DNA of 64,000 nucleotides. Source: Kineothrix sp. IPX-CK (GTDB lineage: Bacteria; Bacillota; Clostridia; Lachnospirales; Lachnospiraceae). Location of the stretch: the NCBI RefSeq assembly GCF_039134705.1, contig NZ_CP146256.1:124001-188000 (forward strand), read 5' to 3'. Shown piece by piece: positions 7,628 to 17,307 of the stretch. The stretch's first letter is position 1. Each line of letters opens with the position of its first letter. A program made the translations under genes and the position numbers. The notes under the pieces were generated by a model. The model did not search any database, was not told the DNA's origin, and saw only the letters and a program-made list of their open reading frames with translations.

Positions 7628-9166
7628 CTATATATCGCCATGAATTTTTTTCATATAAACACTTGGCGATAATCCCGTACTTTTTTTAAATATCTGATTA
7701 AAATACGGCGGATTATTTCCGCAGCCGACAAGCTCTGCAATTTCCTGAATTTTTGCAGGCCTCTTTTCCGCCAGAAGTTCTTTGGCCTTTTTAACCTTCT
7801 CATCGGTTAAATACTTAGAGAAAGTTTCTCCCGTTTCTTTAATGAATTTTTTGCTTACATAATCTACATTCATATAAAGATAATTATCGGCAATCCACTT
7901 TAAGGAAAGATCCGGATCGGATAAATGATCTTGTACATAAGTCTGTATTTTGGCACTAATAGTACCGGCAGCAGTATAAGAATGATATTTGTGATAAAGA
8001 TTCTTCAATAACTGTTCGAGAGAGCCTGTAATTTCCTGACAGTCGGCGGAAGAACCTACTCCTACCAGGAATTCAGCAGCGGAAAGCGCGTGGTAAGATA
8101 TATTCTTAGAAGAAGATATAACGATAACGGAAGAAACCAACTGCTTTAAAAAATTAATGTCAGTTATGGCCTGCAGAACACTGAGCAATGAATGAATAGC
8201 CTTTGCGGATTCTTCCCGATCATTTACATAAATTTGTGCAGTATAGTTTTGGACTTCGCGGATAATATTTTGATAATTGCTGATTCTTGTTAATGTTGTG
8301 CCGTCGGCATATATAATTTGTTCATAAAGGCGTATATGATGAATGAGTTTGTTTAGAGCTAATTCAAAGTTATCAAAGGAAGTTCTCCGGTATAGGATTT
8401 CAGTGTCTTGTTCAGGGAGTTTAAGCACGGACATAAATGTGTCCATTTCTTCATATGCAGGACTGAACGAAGGAAAAAAGTATACAAGAGTATTATGCAC
8501 ATAAAGATAATGAAAAGGAATGCCGGGAGAATTCATTTCACGATAGTTTTCAATTAATTGAATCGCATTCTGCATATTCTCCTCTAAAAGATAATAAAAA
8601 TAGCATACCTCATATGGAGTGGTATAGAAATCCAAATATTTGCTGTAATTTTTATGAAAAGGAACGTAGCTGTCCTTGGATAAGGATACTTGAGAGGTAA
8701 GACCATCATTGATTAGATTAATGAGCAGATTTTGCCTGAATTGGTTAAGGAGCGGCAAATTATCCTGCGCATTTCTTCTGGTCGCAAGCTTGTCATAGTG
8801 GTCGTGTATCACATCCTTTAAGCTGGATATAATCTGATCCTCATTGCAGGGTTTAAGAAGGTAATAGCGCACTCCATACTGCATCGCTTTTTTTGCATAT
8901 TCAAAATCACTATATCCGGTCAAAATAATAAATTGGGTATCCTTGTTGACTGCATAAATTTTTTGAATCAACTCCAGCCCGGATAGGCCGGGCATTTTGA
9001 TATCTGTAAGTACAATGTCCGGATATTCGTCCAGAATCATATTATATGCCTCTATTCCGTCTTTAGCAGTTCCCATCAATGAGATCCCCAGACTTTTCCA
9101 ATCAATTAATTTTGAGATAGTTTCCCGTATTATTTTTTCATCATCTGCAATTAATAGTTTTAACAT
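7628..9166 (-). CDS. YesN-type response regulator with AraC DNA-binding domain
   Basis: 512-residue cytoplasmic regulator. The receiver domain (about 1-120) has the acidic pair in IADDE, phosphorylated Asp55 in IVLTDIKMPG and Lys in YLLKPCNED. A long unassigned middle region follows, then an AraC-type double helix-turn-helix at about 410-510 (LKWIADNYLYMNVDYVSK, EIAELVGCGNNPPYF). It lies 21 bases downstream of its partner kinase and the pair diverges from a sugar importer, so it probably activates that importer in response to the sugar. The weak -35 region of the importer promoter fits an activator. Confidence 0.9.
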   Translation of the reverse strand: MLKLLIADDEKIIRETISKLIDWKSLGISLMGTAKDGIEAYNMILDEYPDIVLTDIKMPGLSGLELIQKIYAVNKDTQFIILTGYSDFEYAKKAMQYGVRYYLLKPCNEDQIISSLKDVIHDHYDKLATRRNAQDNLPLLNQFRQNLLINLINDGLTSQVSLSKDSYVPFHKNYSKYLDFYTTPYEVCYFYYLLEENMQNAIQLIENYREMNSPGIPFHYLYVHNTLVYFFPSFSPAYEEMDTFMSVLKLPEQDTEILYRRTSFDNFELALNKLIHHIRLYEQIIYADGTTLTRISNYQNIIREVQNYTAQIYVNDREESAKAIHSLLSVLQAITDINFLKQLVSSVIVISSSKNISYHALSAAEFLVGVGSSADCQEITGSLEQLLKNLYHKYHSYTAAGTISAKIQTYVQDHLSDPDLSLKWIADNYLYMNVDYVSKKFIKETGETFSKYLTDEKVKKAKELLAEKRPAKIQEIAELVGCGNNPPYFNQIFKKSTGLSPSVYMKKIHGDI

Positions 9167-9187
9167 ATAAACTTATACTCCTATTTT

Positions 9188-10954
9188 TTATATTTTATCC
9201 ACCGGAATGGTTACCTGAGCGACGGCAGTATCCTCATCCTTATTGTATAAATTCAATCCGTATGAGGAACCGTAGGTAAGCTGAATTCGCTGATGGATAT
9301 TCAGAAGTCCGATTCCAAAACCATGTGGGATTACTTCCTGATTATTTAGCTTTTCCAAAAGGCGTTCCTCGAATTGTGAACCGCTGTTGATGATACTTAT
9401 AAATACCGTTTCGTCGTAAACGTGTCCTTCTATTTCAATATGACATACATCGATACTTTCTTCCATACCATAGTTAATAGCATTTTCTACCAGGGGCTGC
9501 AAAATAAGCAGTGGAATTTCAACTGAAAGAATGGAAGGATCTATATTTTCTGTAAAGGATAATCTGTCAGGGAAACGTATTTTTTGAATATTCATATAGC
9601 ATTTTACAATATCTAAGTCGTCAGCAACGGTATGCTGGGTATCCTTATTGCTGAGTGTAACGCGCAACAGGGAACCGAGCGACTCGATCATAAGTGAGAT
9701 TTCTTTTTCCCCAATCGCTTTTGCCCTCCAATTTACCGATTCCAAAGTATTGTATAGAAAATGTGGATTGATTTGACTTTCCAAAGCCTTTATTTTAGCA
9801 TCTTTTCTTAGAATTTCATTCACATAGTTTTCCTGGATCAGAAGCTGAAGCTTGATAGTCATTTGATCGAATTGATTATGAAGCATTCCGACTTCATCTT
9901 TGCGGTGTTCATAATGACCGCCTATATCGGGTAATTTCGATTCATCCTTTCCAAAGGCATCCATTTTCTGTATAAGGAGATAAAAATCTTTCATAATAGA
10001 GCGAATCAATAATCTGGAAAGGATTAAGGACATCGCTACACTGAAAAGTATAACGCCTAAAGAAAGAAACATGGACATATTGATGGTGTCTGAAATATAA
10101 TCATATGGAATTAAACAAATATAATCCCATGCCGGATTAGAAATAGTTCCGCGTACGCAAAAGTATTTGTTTTTTCCGATCTTAAGCACATCGTAATTTT
10201 CAGAGAGGGATGTTTGAATCGATGCCACGGTGGAGGTATCCAGGGATTTGGAATGGAAGATTTCGTGTTCCCCGTCATATATAATGTACTGGGCAAAATC
10301 CGTATCCAATAACGACTGGGTCGAAGATTTAATCATTCTTTCCATGTCGATAGAAACAACCAAGGTGCCTATCGTTTCATATTTCAGGTTATTGATCTTT
10401 CTTGAATCTCGTCCGAGGAAGAGACCATAGGTATTGCAGTAATCGGTTACCCAGCAAGGATAGCCTGAATTTTGATTGGCTTTTTGGATAACTGCCTGAT
10501 GAATATCATCCGGTGTGGAAGTACTTTTGCTCTCATAACTATAAGTAACAAAACATGGATTATATAAATTAATGTAACTGATATTATTTAATTTATATGT
10601 CTGGTAATAATCGCTGATTAAATATTTTAAAGTGTTATTAATGTTCCGTATTCCGATTTCAGAGGTTTCTTCATCTAATGCGATTAGATTCTTGCGTATA
10701 TTTTGATTCGATAGAATAGAACTTGACATCGACTCTACATTGGATAATTTAAAAGAAATATCTTCGGCAGTATAATTTAATGAGCCCTGCAACGATTCAT
10801 ACAATAAACGGTTGCTGGATTTTAAAACCATATCGATACTTACGAGGGAAGCGGCTACATTAATAAATAATACTACGAAAATAATAAAAATAATTTTGGT
10901 ATTAAGCGATAAATAACTTAATTTGTGCTCCAGATTTTGTAAGATTCTCCTCAT
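9188..10954 (-). CDS. YesM-type sensor histidine kinase
   Basis: 588-residue membrane sensor. TM1 at about 20-42, an extracellular sensing region of some 240 residues, TM2 at about 290-315, HAMP, then the His_kinase domain with phospho-acceptor His398 in INPHFLYNTLES and a HATPase domain (VENAINYG, HGFGIGLLNIHQR). This build is typical of the family that monitors sugars or binding proteins outside the cell. Partner regulator is the next gene on the same strand; the divergent sugar ABC operon is the likely target. Ligand unknown. Confidence 0.92.
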   Translation of the reverse strand: MRRILQNLEHKLSYLSLNTKIIFIIFVVLFINVAASLVSIDMVLKSSNRLLYESLQGSLNYTAEDISFKLSNVESMSSSILSNQNIRKNLIALDEETSEIGIRNINNTLKYLISDYYQTYKLNNISYINLYNPCFVTYSYESKSTSTPDDIHQAVIQKANQNSGYPCWVTDYCNTYGLFLGRDSRKINNLKYETIGTLVVSIDMERMIKSSTQSLLDTDFAQYIIYDGEHEIFHSKSLDTSTVASIQTSLSENYDVLKIGKNKYFCVRGTISNPAWDYICLIPYDYISDTINMSMFLSLGVILFSVAMSLILSRLLIRSIMKDFYLLIQKMDAFGKDESKLPDIGGHYEHRKDEVGMLHNQFDQMTIKLQLLIQENYVNEILRKDAKIKALESQINPHFLYNTLESVNWRAKAIGEKEISLMIESLGSLLRVTLSNKDTQHTVADDLDIVKCYMNIQKIRFPDRLSFTENIDPSILSVEIPLLILQPLVENAINYGMEESIDVCHIEIEGHVYDETVFISIINSGSQFEERLLEKLNNQEVIPHGFGIGLLNIHQRIQLTYGSSYGLNLYNKDEDTAVAQVTIPVDKI

Positions 10955-10985
10955 AATTCCAAGCCTTTCACTAGTTAGGATACGT

Positions 10986-11031
10986 TACCATCGTTTGACA
11001 AGGTCTTACATGCCCTTGTCAAACGATGGTA
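10986..11031. promoter_or_regulatory. Perfect 18-bp inverted repeat between divergent operons
   Basis: TACCATCGTTTGACAAGG (10986-11003) is exactly complementary to CCTTGTCAAACGATGGTA (11014-11031), with 10 bases between. There is no T run on either side, so a terminator is unlikely; a regulator-binding dyad or cruciform is possible. Part of the right arm, TGTCAAACGATGGTA, also occurs at 347-361. Confidence 0.6.
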
Positions 11032-11162
11032 TAATACCCTGTATGGACAGATTATAATCTATCCCATTTTTTATTACAAGGTTATTTCCAAAGTTGAAAA
11101 AACAGGTCGGAAATTTGAAAAACGACAACGGATAATTGAATAGGAAAAACGGAAGAATTTCG

Positions 11163-11168
11163 TATAAT
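11163..11168 (+). promoter_or_regulatory. -10 element of the sugar importer promoter
   Basis: TATAAT about 40 bases before the binding-protein ATG. No TTGACA-like -35 stands 16-18 bases upstream, which fits a promoter that needs the neighbouring AraC-type response regulator. Confidence 0.5.
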
Positions 11169-11208
11169 GTATATATAAAGCAAAGCTTACAACAAGGAGG
11201 AAAATGAA

Positions 11209-12297
11209 ATGAAAAAGATGATGGCAATGCTCATGTGCATGACAATGTTTGCATCTATGTTAGCAGGATGCGGAAGCAGTAATCAGCCGGCAGCTGCAGA
11301 CAACGCAGCCGCAGATAATACGACGGCGGAAGCAACGGCTGAAACGGCAGAAGCACCGGCTGAGGCGGTGGATAAATCGGCCGATCCGGCGGATTACAAA
11401 GTTGTTATGGTAGTAAAACAAAGTGATTCCTGGTTTGATGATATGGTAACGGGCGTTGAACAGCTGCAAAAGGATACGGGACTCAACGTATCGGTTCAGG
11501 TGCCTGAAACAGGTGATGCTGCCAGCCAGATCGCTATTATGGAAGATTTAATAGCGCAAGGAGTAGATGCGATATGCGTTGTACCCAATGATCCGGAGGC
11601 GTTAGTGCCGACGATTGAAAAAGCGAGAGAAGCCGGAATTGTAGTAGTAACTCATGAAGCACCGGGTACGGCAGACAAAGTTGATTTGGATGTAGAAGCT
11701 TTTATTAATGAAGAGTTCGGACAGTTATTCGGAAAAAGCTTAGCGGAAGCTATGGGCGGTAAGGGCAAATATGCCGGTTTTGTCGGCGGACTTACTATGG
11801 AAACACATATGGCATGGTATAAGGCGGCAGTAGAATACATCGAAGCAAATTATCCGGATATGGAATGTGTTACGGAGGAACCTTATGAAGACGGAAACAG
11901 TGTAGAAGGAGCCCATGATAAGACTCTTGAAATTCTAAAGGCTTATCCAGATATTAACGGATTCTTTGATTGCTCCGCACAGGGCGGCGGAATATGTGAA
12001 GCGTTGCTGGAAAAAGATAAGGCGACGACAATTCCTGTTGTCTCTCTGGCACTGCCTTCCATGTCCTCTACCTATTTAAAAGATGGTTCTATGGCACACG
12101 GATTAGCATGGAGACCGGCGGATGCAGGTTATGCAACCTGCTATGCGGCTTATCTGTTAGCTTCCGGTCAGGGAGTAGAAACAGGGACAGACTTAAAAAT
12201 TACAGGCTATGAAAGTGTTAATGTTGAGAACAATATTGCTTATGGCTTTGCACCGTTAGAATTTACGGCAGAGAATGTAGATGATTATAATTTCTAA
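11209..12297 (+). CDS. Sugar-binding lipoprotein of an ABC importer
   Basis: 362 residues: lipoprotein signal with lipobox MLAGC (Cys about 21), a Glu/Ala/Thr-rich linker to about residue 55, then a periplasmic-binding-protein-like domain of the ribose/AI-2 type (MVVKQSDSWFDDMVTGVEQL, IMEDLIAQGVDAICVVPNDPEAL). It would sit on the outer face of the membrane and deliver sugar to the permeases encoded downstream. GGAGG lies 8 bases before the ATG. A terminator-like hairpin follows, which often leaves binding protein in excess over the membrane parts. Substrate cannot be read from sequence; the SIS isomerase in the operon hints at a hexose whose phosphate is isomerised. Confidence 0.9.
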   Translation: MKKMMAMLMCMTMFASMLAGCGSSNQPAAADNAAADNTTAEATAETAEAPAEAVDKSADPADYKVVMVVKQSDSWFDDMVTGVEQLQKDTGLNVSVQVPETGDAASQIAIMEDLIAQGVDAICVVPNDPEALVPTIEKAREAGIVVVTHEAPGTADKVDLDVEAFINEEFGQLFGKSLAEAMGGKGKYAGFVGGLTMETHMAWYKAAVEYIEANYPDMECVTEEPYEDGNSVEGAHDKTLEILKAYPDINGFFDCSAQGGGICEALLEKDKATTIPVVSLALPSMSSTYLKDGSMAHGLAWRPADAGYATCYAAYLLASGQGVETGTDLKITGYESVNVENNIAYGFAPLEFTAENVDDYNF

Positions 12298-12341
12298 ACA
12301 CACCATATGACAGGTTGCTATCACATGATAAGGTAGAAATG

Positions 12342-12374
12342 GAGAACGGCGTGGTAGCCGTTCTCTGTTTTTTT
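12342..12374 (+). terminator. Attenuating terminator after the binding-protein gene
   Basis: GAGAACGGC (12342-12350), loop GTGGTA, GCCGTTCTC (12357-12365), then TGTTTTTTT. A perfect 9-bp stem plus T run. Partial read-through would explain lower expression of the ATPase and permeases. Confidence 0.85.
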
Positions 12375-12405
12375 GTAAAAGGAAAGAAGAGATGGAGGTA
12401 ATAGA

Positions 12406-13929
12406 ATGGAACAAATACTGTGCGTGAAGAATCTAAGCAAATCTTTTATCGGCGTAAAGGCACTCAAGGAAATAAACTTATCCATAAACAAAGGAGAGAT
12501 CCACTGCCTTGCAGGAGAAAACGGATGCGGAAAATCGACGCTGGTAAAGAATATTTCAGGAGTTCATACCCCGGATGAAGGAGAGATCATATTAAATGGG
12601 AATACTTACCATGCATTAACTCCTTATCAGGCAATGAAGGAAGGGGTTCAAGTTATTTATCAGGATTTGTCCTTGTTCCAACATATGACTGTTGCTGAAA
12701 ATATTGCGATAAGCAAATTGAGCTTTGAGAAGAAAAAGGTCGTGAACTGGAAAGAAATAAAAAAAATTGCAAAGGAACAATTGGATAGAATAGGTGTATC
12801 TATTGATATGAATCAGACAGTCGGAGAGCTTTCTATGGCAAACAGGCAGCTGACGGCAATCTGCAGGGCGCTGGCACAGGATGCAAAAATCCTCTTTATG
12901 GACGAGCCTACCACAGCATTGACCAAGAAGGAAGTAGAAAGGCTGCTGAAAATTATTGTCGAGCTGAAGAAAAAAGGATTGGCAATCGTATTTATCAGCC
13001 ACAAACTGGATGAAATATTTTCGGTGGCAGATACGATCACTATTTTTCGAAACGGTGAAAAGATTGGTGATTTCAGCAGTAAGGACTTGGACGAGAAGAG
13101 CCTGTCGCATTATATGACAGGACGTGAGGTAGAATATCCGAGGTATCATAGAAAGTGCAAGGATAATCAGCCGATTATGGAAATTGAACATTTGACGCGT
13201 AAGAATCAATATGAAGATATTAGCATCTCAATAAGAAAGGGAGATATTATCGGCCTTACGGGGTTGTTAGGCTCCGGCAGAACCGAACTGGCTATGTCAT
13301 TATTCGGTCTGAACAGAACCCAGAGCGGACGTATTAAGGTGGAGGGAAAAGAGGTTAAGATCAACTCTCCGATGAAGGCGAAGGAATTCGGCATTGCATT
13401 GCTTCCGGAAGACCGTTTCCATCAAGGCTTGTTTATCGAAAGAAAAATTAAAGAAAATGTGTCTTCCGCCTTAGTAAATGCCTTATCGAACCGAGGGATT
13501 CTGAACAGAAAAAAGGAAGAAAAATTAGCGGAGGAATGTGTAAAGGAATTAAAGGTCAGAACTCCTTCTATCGATACGATAATAGGAACACTTTCCGGGG
13601 GAAATCAGCAGAAGGTAGTAATCGGAAAATGGATTGCGACCAAACCGAAGGTATTCATCATGGATACGCCCACTGTGGGTATCGATATCGGCTCCAAAGC
13701 AGAAATTTATGAACAGATACATAAGTTTGCCGATGACGGCATGGCGATTATTTTTATTTCCGATGAGATTCAGGAGCTCATGGCAAATTGCAATAAGATC
13801 GTTGTACTGGCGGAAGGAAAATGCGTTGTGACATTAAATGAAGATGACTTGAATCAAAAGGATGCCGCACAGAAGATAAGCGATCTGATCAGCAGCGGGG
13901 AAAATACGGAAATAAAGGAGGCAATGTAA
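12406..13929 (+). CDS. Double ABC ATPase of a ribose/AI-2-type sugar importer
   Basis: 507 residues with two ABC domains in tandem, as in RbsA/MglA. Domain 1: Walker A GENGCGKST (38-46), Walker B ILFMDEPTTA. Domain 2 has a degenerate Walker A (GLLGSGRTE) but the signature LSGGNQQKVVIGKW and a Walker B-like IMDTPTVG. One intact and one degenerate nucleotide site is usual for this class. It lies 30 bases past the attenuator and overlaps the next start by one base, so it is coupled to the permeases. Confidence 0.93.
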   Translation: MEQILCVKNLSKSFIGVKALKEINLSINKGEIHCLAGENGCGKSTLVKNISGVHTPDEGEIILNGNTYHALTPYQAMKEGVQVIYQDLSLFQHMTVAENIAISKLSFEKKKVVNWKEIKKIAKEQLDRIGVSIDMNQTVGELSMANRQLTAICRALAQDAKILFMDEPTTALTKKEVERLLKIIVELKKKGLAIVFISHKLDEIFSVADTITIFRNGEKIGDFSSKDLDEKSLSHYMTGREVEYPRYHRKCKDNQPIMEIEHLTRKNQYEDISISIRKGDIIGLTGLLGSGRTELAMSLFGLNRTQSGRIKVEGKEVKINSPMKAKEFGIALLPEDRFHQGLFIERKIKENVSSALVNALSNRGILNRKKEEKLAEECVKELKVRTPSIDTIIGTLSGGNQQKVVIGKWIATKPKVFIMDTPTVGIDIGSKAEIYEQIHKFADDGMAIIFISDEIQELMANCNKIVVLAEGKCVVTLNEDDLNQKDAAQKISDLISSGENTEIKEAM

Positions 13930-14930
13930 TGAAGACCAAGAAAGTGGATCAATTTCAGAAAATACTTCTCTTAATTATTATTATATACAGTATATTAGTT
14001 AGTATTAAAAATCCGGCATTTCTTCATTTTGAAACGATATTTGACATTATAAGAACATCTTCCACAACGATGATTGTTGCTATCGGTTTGCTGGTAGTAA
14101 TGATATCCGGAGGAATCGATGTTTCTTTTATGGCAATCGCACTGTTTGGCAGTTATACGACCATTAATGTCATGATTGCATTGGGAATTGATAACTTAGG
14201 AATTGCTTTTCTTTTTTCAGGAATGATCGGAATAGGGCTGGGCTTAATAAACGCTCTTTTGATTAACTGGCTGAAGCTGCCGCCGTTTATTATTACATTA
14301 GGTACACAAAATTTATATCATGGTGTTATGACGACTTTTATCAGCGATAAATCATTTGGTGCCGGAGTCTTGCCGGAGTGCCTGCATGAATTCGGACAGG
14401 GAACCATATTCAAGATCGTAACGGAGGATGGAGCGGTAGGATTAACAATATCGCTTGTTCCTGTTTTGTTAATAGGAATTGCAACGTGGCTGATCCTCTA
14501 TAAGACGATGATAGGAAGAGGTATCGTTGCTATCGGAAATGATGAGGAGTCTGCAAGGAGAGCAGGATTTAATCCTTTTAAAATCCGGTTGTTCGTATAT
14601 GCGTATTCGGGATTCTTAGCAGGCATTATGGGCATTATCTATGTAGCGCAGATCAATGCGTTATATCCGAATAAGCTGGTTGGCAATGAATTGATGGTCG
14701 TAGCGGCTGTGGTAATTGGAGGAACTAAGATAACGGGCGGTCAGGGTAAAATATTCGGCACAATTCTGGGAGTTACTATTATTTACCTTTTGAACTCTAC
14801 GCTAATATTGATCGGCTTGTCTTCCTCATGGAACAATCTGTTTGTAGGAGCAATATTAGTAGTTTCTGTTGCGATAACTTCCTATCAGGAAAGAATCAAA
14901 AACAGAAGCCATTTGATATTTACGGAATAG
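13929..14930 (+). CDS. Sugar ABC importer permease, first subunit
   Basis: 333-residue membrane protein of the RbsC/branched-chain-type permease family, with about 9-10 hydrophobic segments and the conserved GGIDVSFMAIALFG and IAIGNDEESARRAGF-like loop. It pairs with the next gene to form the channel of the importer. Its start overlaps the ATPase stop (TAATG). High AT and Ile content is normal for a membrane protein here. Confidence 0.9.
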   Translation: MKTKKVDQFQKILLLIIIIYSILVSIKNPAFLHFETIFDIIRTSSTTMIVAIGLLVVMISGGIDVSFMAIALFGSYTTINVMIALGIDNLGIAFLFSGMIGIGLGLINALLINWLKLPPFIITLGTQNLYHGVMTTFISDKSFGAGVLPECLHEFGQGTIFKIVTEDGAVGLTISLVPVLLIGIATWLILYKTMIGRGIVAIGNDEESARRAGFNPFKIRLFVYAYSGFLAGIMGIIYVAQINALYPNKLVGNELMVVAAVVIGGTKITGGQGKIFGTILGVTIIYLLNSTLILIGLSSSWNNLFVGAILVVSVAITSYQERIKNRSHLIFTE

Positions 14931-14940
14931 GAGGCATATG

Positions 14941-15954
14941 ATGAAAAAAATAAGAGAATATATGAACCGTGATTTGAACTTGAGTATTTTAGTGACATTG
15001 ACATTTGTGATATTCATTACGCTTCGGATAATTATCGGTCCGTCTTTGCTATCGCTTAATAATATTCAGTCCATGCTGTTTCAAGTGCCTGAATTTGGCT
15101 TTTTAGCATTAGCAATGATGTTATCGAATATGGTGGGTGGCATTGACTTGTCTATTATAGCGAATGCCAATACAGTAGCTATTTTTACGGCGTATGTGCT
15201 AAACGGACAATTGTCGTTTGGAACGGACGGGGCAGCAAGAATCATTTTAGCACTTATCTTTGCGATAGTATGCAGCCTCTTATTCGGGTCATTCAACGGG
15301 ATATTGATATCGAAAACTTCTGCACCTCCGCTGATAGCAACGCTGGGGACCATGACTTTATTTCAGGGTATAGGAATGGCAGTAACCGGCGGCGCGAGTG
15401 TCGGCGACTTAATCCCGGAATTTTCGCTGATAGCAAAGGCTAAATTGCTGGAGCTGCCCGTTATTTTTTGGATATTCCTTGGAGCGGCGGTTATCGTGGG
15501 CCTGGTGCTTACCTATACATCCTTTGGCAGGAACTTTTACCTGTACGGAGGAAATCCGGTAGCGGCCAGATTTAGTGGGATTCATAATGAAAAAATGTGT
15601 ATCAGCACTTTTCTATTGACGGGACTGCTTGCCGGTATTGCCGGTATTATTATATTGAGCCGTGTAAATTCTGCGAAAGTGGGATATGGAGATTCCTATT
15701 TATTGCAGACTATGATTGTGTGCGTAGTGGGAGGAATTGATCCGAACGGCGGAAAAGGAAAGGTTCAGGGAGTTGTAATCGCTATTTTGCTGATGCAGGT
15801 AATGTCCAGCGCATTTACAATCATGTCTTTATCGCCTTATACAAAGAAGTTGATCTGGGGAATCATGTTAGTCTGCGTACTCGGATTGAATCATATTATC
15901 GGTAAATACAGTGAATACAAAAAACTTAAGATGAGCATGAAGGCGAAAGCATAA
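14941..15954 (+). CDS. Sugar ABC importer permease, second subunit
   Basis: 337-residue paralogue of the preceding permease: GGIDLSIIANANTVAIFTA near residue 60, GTMTLFQGIGMAVTGG, and GGNPVAARFSG cytoplasmic loop. I choose the ATG at 14941 rather than 14938 because AGGAGG at 14929-14934 is then 6 bases away instead of 3. Two different permeases in one operon resemble the RhaPQ or LsrCD arrangement. The C-terminus is basic. Confidence 0.9.
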   Translation: MKKIREYMNRDLNLSILVTLTFVIFITLRIIIGPSLLSLNNIQSMLFQVPEFGFLALAMMLSNMVGGIDLSIIANANTVAIFTAYVLNGQLSFGTDGAARIILALIFAIVCSLLFGSFNGILISKTSAPPLIATLGTMTLFQGIGMAVTGGASVGDLIPEFSLIAKAKLLELPVIFWIFLGAAVIVGLVLTYTSFGRNFYLYGGNPVAARFSGIHNEKMCISTFLLTGLLAGIAGIIILSRVNSAKVGYGDSYLLQTMIVCVVGGIDPNGGKGKVQGVVIAILLMQVMSSAFTIMSLSPYTKKLIWGIMLVCVLGLNHIIGKYSEYKKLKMSMKAKA

Positions 15955-16012
15955 CAGATATTAAGTACAAGATGAAGTACATATGGTGTAATTGGTGAAA
16001 GGAGAAAAATAC

Positions 16013-16585
16013 ATGGATGCAGCAATACGATATGACGAATTAAGCAAGGCTATATTAGACGAACACAGGCTGGCATTTGAAAAGCAGGACTTGAAGGAAG
16101 TAGTTGACTTAATGAATGCGATTGAAAGAGCAAATCGCATTTTTGTAATGGGAGTAGGACGGGAAGGCACAGCCAGCAGGGCTTTTGCAATGCGGTTAAT
16201 GCATTTGGGCAAAGAAGTACATTGGATATGGGATGATACAACTCCCGGAATGATGAAGGGAGACTTATTTATAGCGACTAATGGATCGGGTAAAATAGGA
16301 CATATCCATTATGTTGTGGAACAAGCGAAAAAAACGGGAGCAGAAATTGCAGTCGTAACAGGATCGCCGAATGAAATAACCCCTCGTTTGGCAGATTATA
16401 TTCTTTTCGTTCCGGCAAGCGTGTTTAACGGAACGGACGATCGGGCGGTTCATTCCATTCAGCCGATGGGAAATCTTTTTGAACAGCATTTATTCATGCT
16501 GTTCGATATCATTGTTATGCTATTGGAAGAAAAGCTTCAGATTTCTCATGAGGATATGGAAAGCAGGCATAGGAACGTAGAATAA
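16013..16585 (+). CDS. SIS-domain phosphosugar isomerase, 6-phospho-3-hexuloisomerase type
   Basis: 190-residue cytoplasmic SIS protein. Helical N-terminus, then IFVMGVGREGTASRAFAMRLMHLG, a TNGSGKIGHIHYVVEQAKKTGAEIAVVTG-class core (split here by function: phosphosugar loop and strand), and a C-terminal QPMGNLFEQH segment. This matches the HxlB / 6-phospho-3-hexuloisomerase group, which interconverts 3-hexulose-6-phosphate and fructose-6-phosphate. AAAGGAG is 7 bases before the ATG at 16013; an upstream GTG at 15992 has no such site. As last gene of the importer operon it probably handles the phosphorylated imported sugar. No HxlA or kinase is seen nearby. Confidence 0.85.
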   Translation: MDAAIRYDELSKAILDEHRLAFEKQDLKEVVDLMNAIERANRIFVMGVGREGTASRAFAMRLMHLGKEVHWIWDDTTPGMMKGDLFIATNGSGKIGHIHYVVEQAKKTGAEIAVVTGSPNEITPRLADYILFVPASVFNGTDDRAVHSIQPMGNLFEQHLFMLFDIIVMLLEEKLQISHEDMESRHRNVE

Positions 16586-16695
16586 AATATGATAGAGCTG
16601 CGCGGATGCACAAAGAAGCGGATATGTAATCTTTGCCGGAATATATGAACGGGGGCGCGAATATAGTTTAGTCAAACAAATAGATGGTGATTCAT

Positions 16696-17301
16696 ATGTT
16701 AAACTATATCTGGGCGATTATGATTATTATTGGAGTGATTTACGGAGCGCTTACGGGAAATATAAAGGCTGTGAGCAACGCAGCCCTGAACTCTGCAGGC
16801 GAGGCGGTGTCGTTATGTATTACGATGATGGGCGTTATGTCTTTGTGGGTCGGTCTGATGCAGATTGCTCAAACCTCCGGACTGATTCGGAAGATGACCG
16901 ACGGCATCCAACCGTTCATGTCCTTTATGTTTCCGCGCATACCCAAGGAACATGCGGCAAGGGAATATATATCCACGAATATTATAGCAAATGTATTGGG
17001 GCTGGGATGGGCCTGCACTCCGGCAGGGCTCAAGGCCATGGAAGCATTGGCGCAGCTGGAAAGAGAGAGAGGGAATCCGGAATATACCGGAGATAAAAAA
17101 ATCCGCTCGGCAAGCAGGGAAATGTGCACCTTTCTCATACTAAACATCTCTTCTCTGCAATTAATACCGGTAAATATGATCGTATACAGAAGCCAGTACG
17201 GAAGCGCTAATCCGACTGCCGTAATTGCGCCGGCACTTGTAGCCACTTGTTTAAGTACGGTAGCAGCGGTAATATATTGCAAGATTATGGATAAGAAGTA
17301 G
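16696..17301 (+). CDS. spmA: Spore maturation protein A
   Basis: 201-residue membrane protein with about 5-6 hydrophobic segments and the nucleoside-recognition (Gate) domain. It aligns by eye with Bacillus SpmA: GLMQIAQTSGLIRKM, PRIPKEHAAREYISTNIIANVLGLG, TPAGLKAMEAL and SREMCTFLILNISSLQLIP. SpmA and SpmB are needed for spore core dehydration in Bacillus. I start at 16696, preceded by GGTGAT at 6 bases; an ATG four codons earlier is possible. Its usual partner spmB is not next door but at 45.4 kb. Confidence 0.9.
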   Translation: MLNYIWAIMIIIGVIYGALTGNIKAVSNAALNSAGEAVSLCITMMGVMSLWVGLMQIAQTSGLIRKMTDGIQPFMSFMFPRIPKEHAAREYISTNIIANVLGLGWACTPAGLKAMEALAQLERERGNPEYTGDKKIRSASREMCTFLILNISSLQLIPVNMIVYRSQYGSANPTAVIAPALVATCLSTVAAVIYCKIMDKK

Positions 17302-17307
17302 AAGTTG

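Noticed and set aside
16696..17301. A nucleoside transporter, suggested by the nucleoside-recognition domain
   Set aside because: Length and motif order match SpmA, and SpmB is present in the same window.
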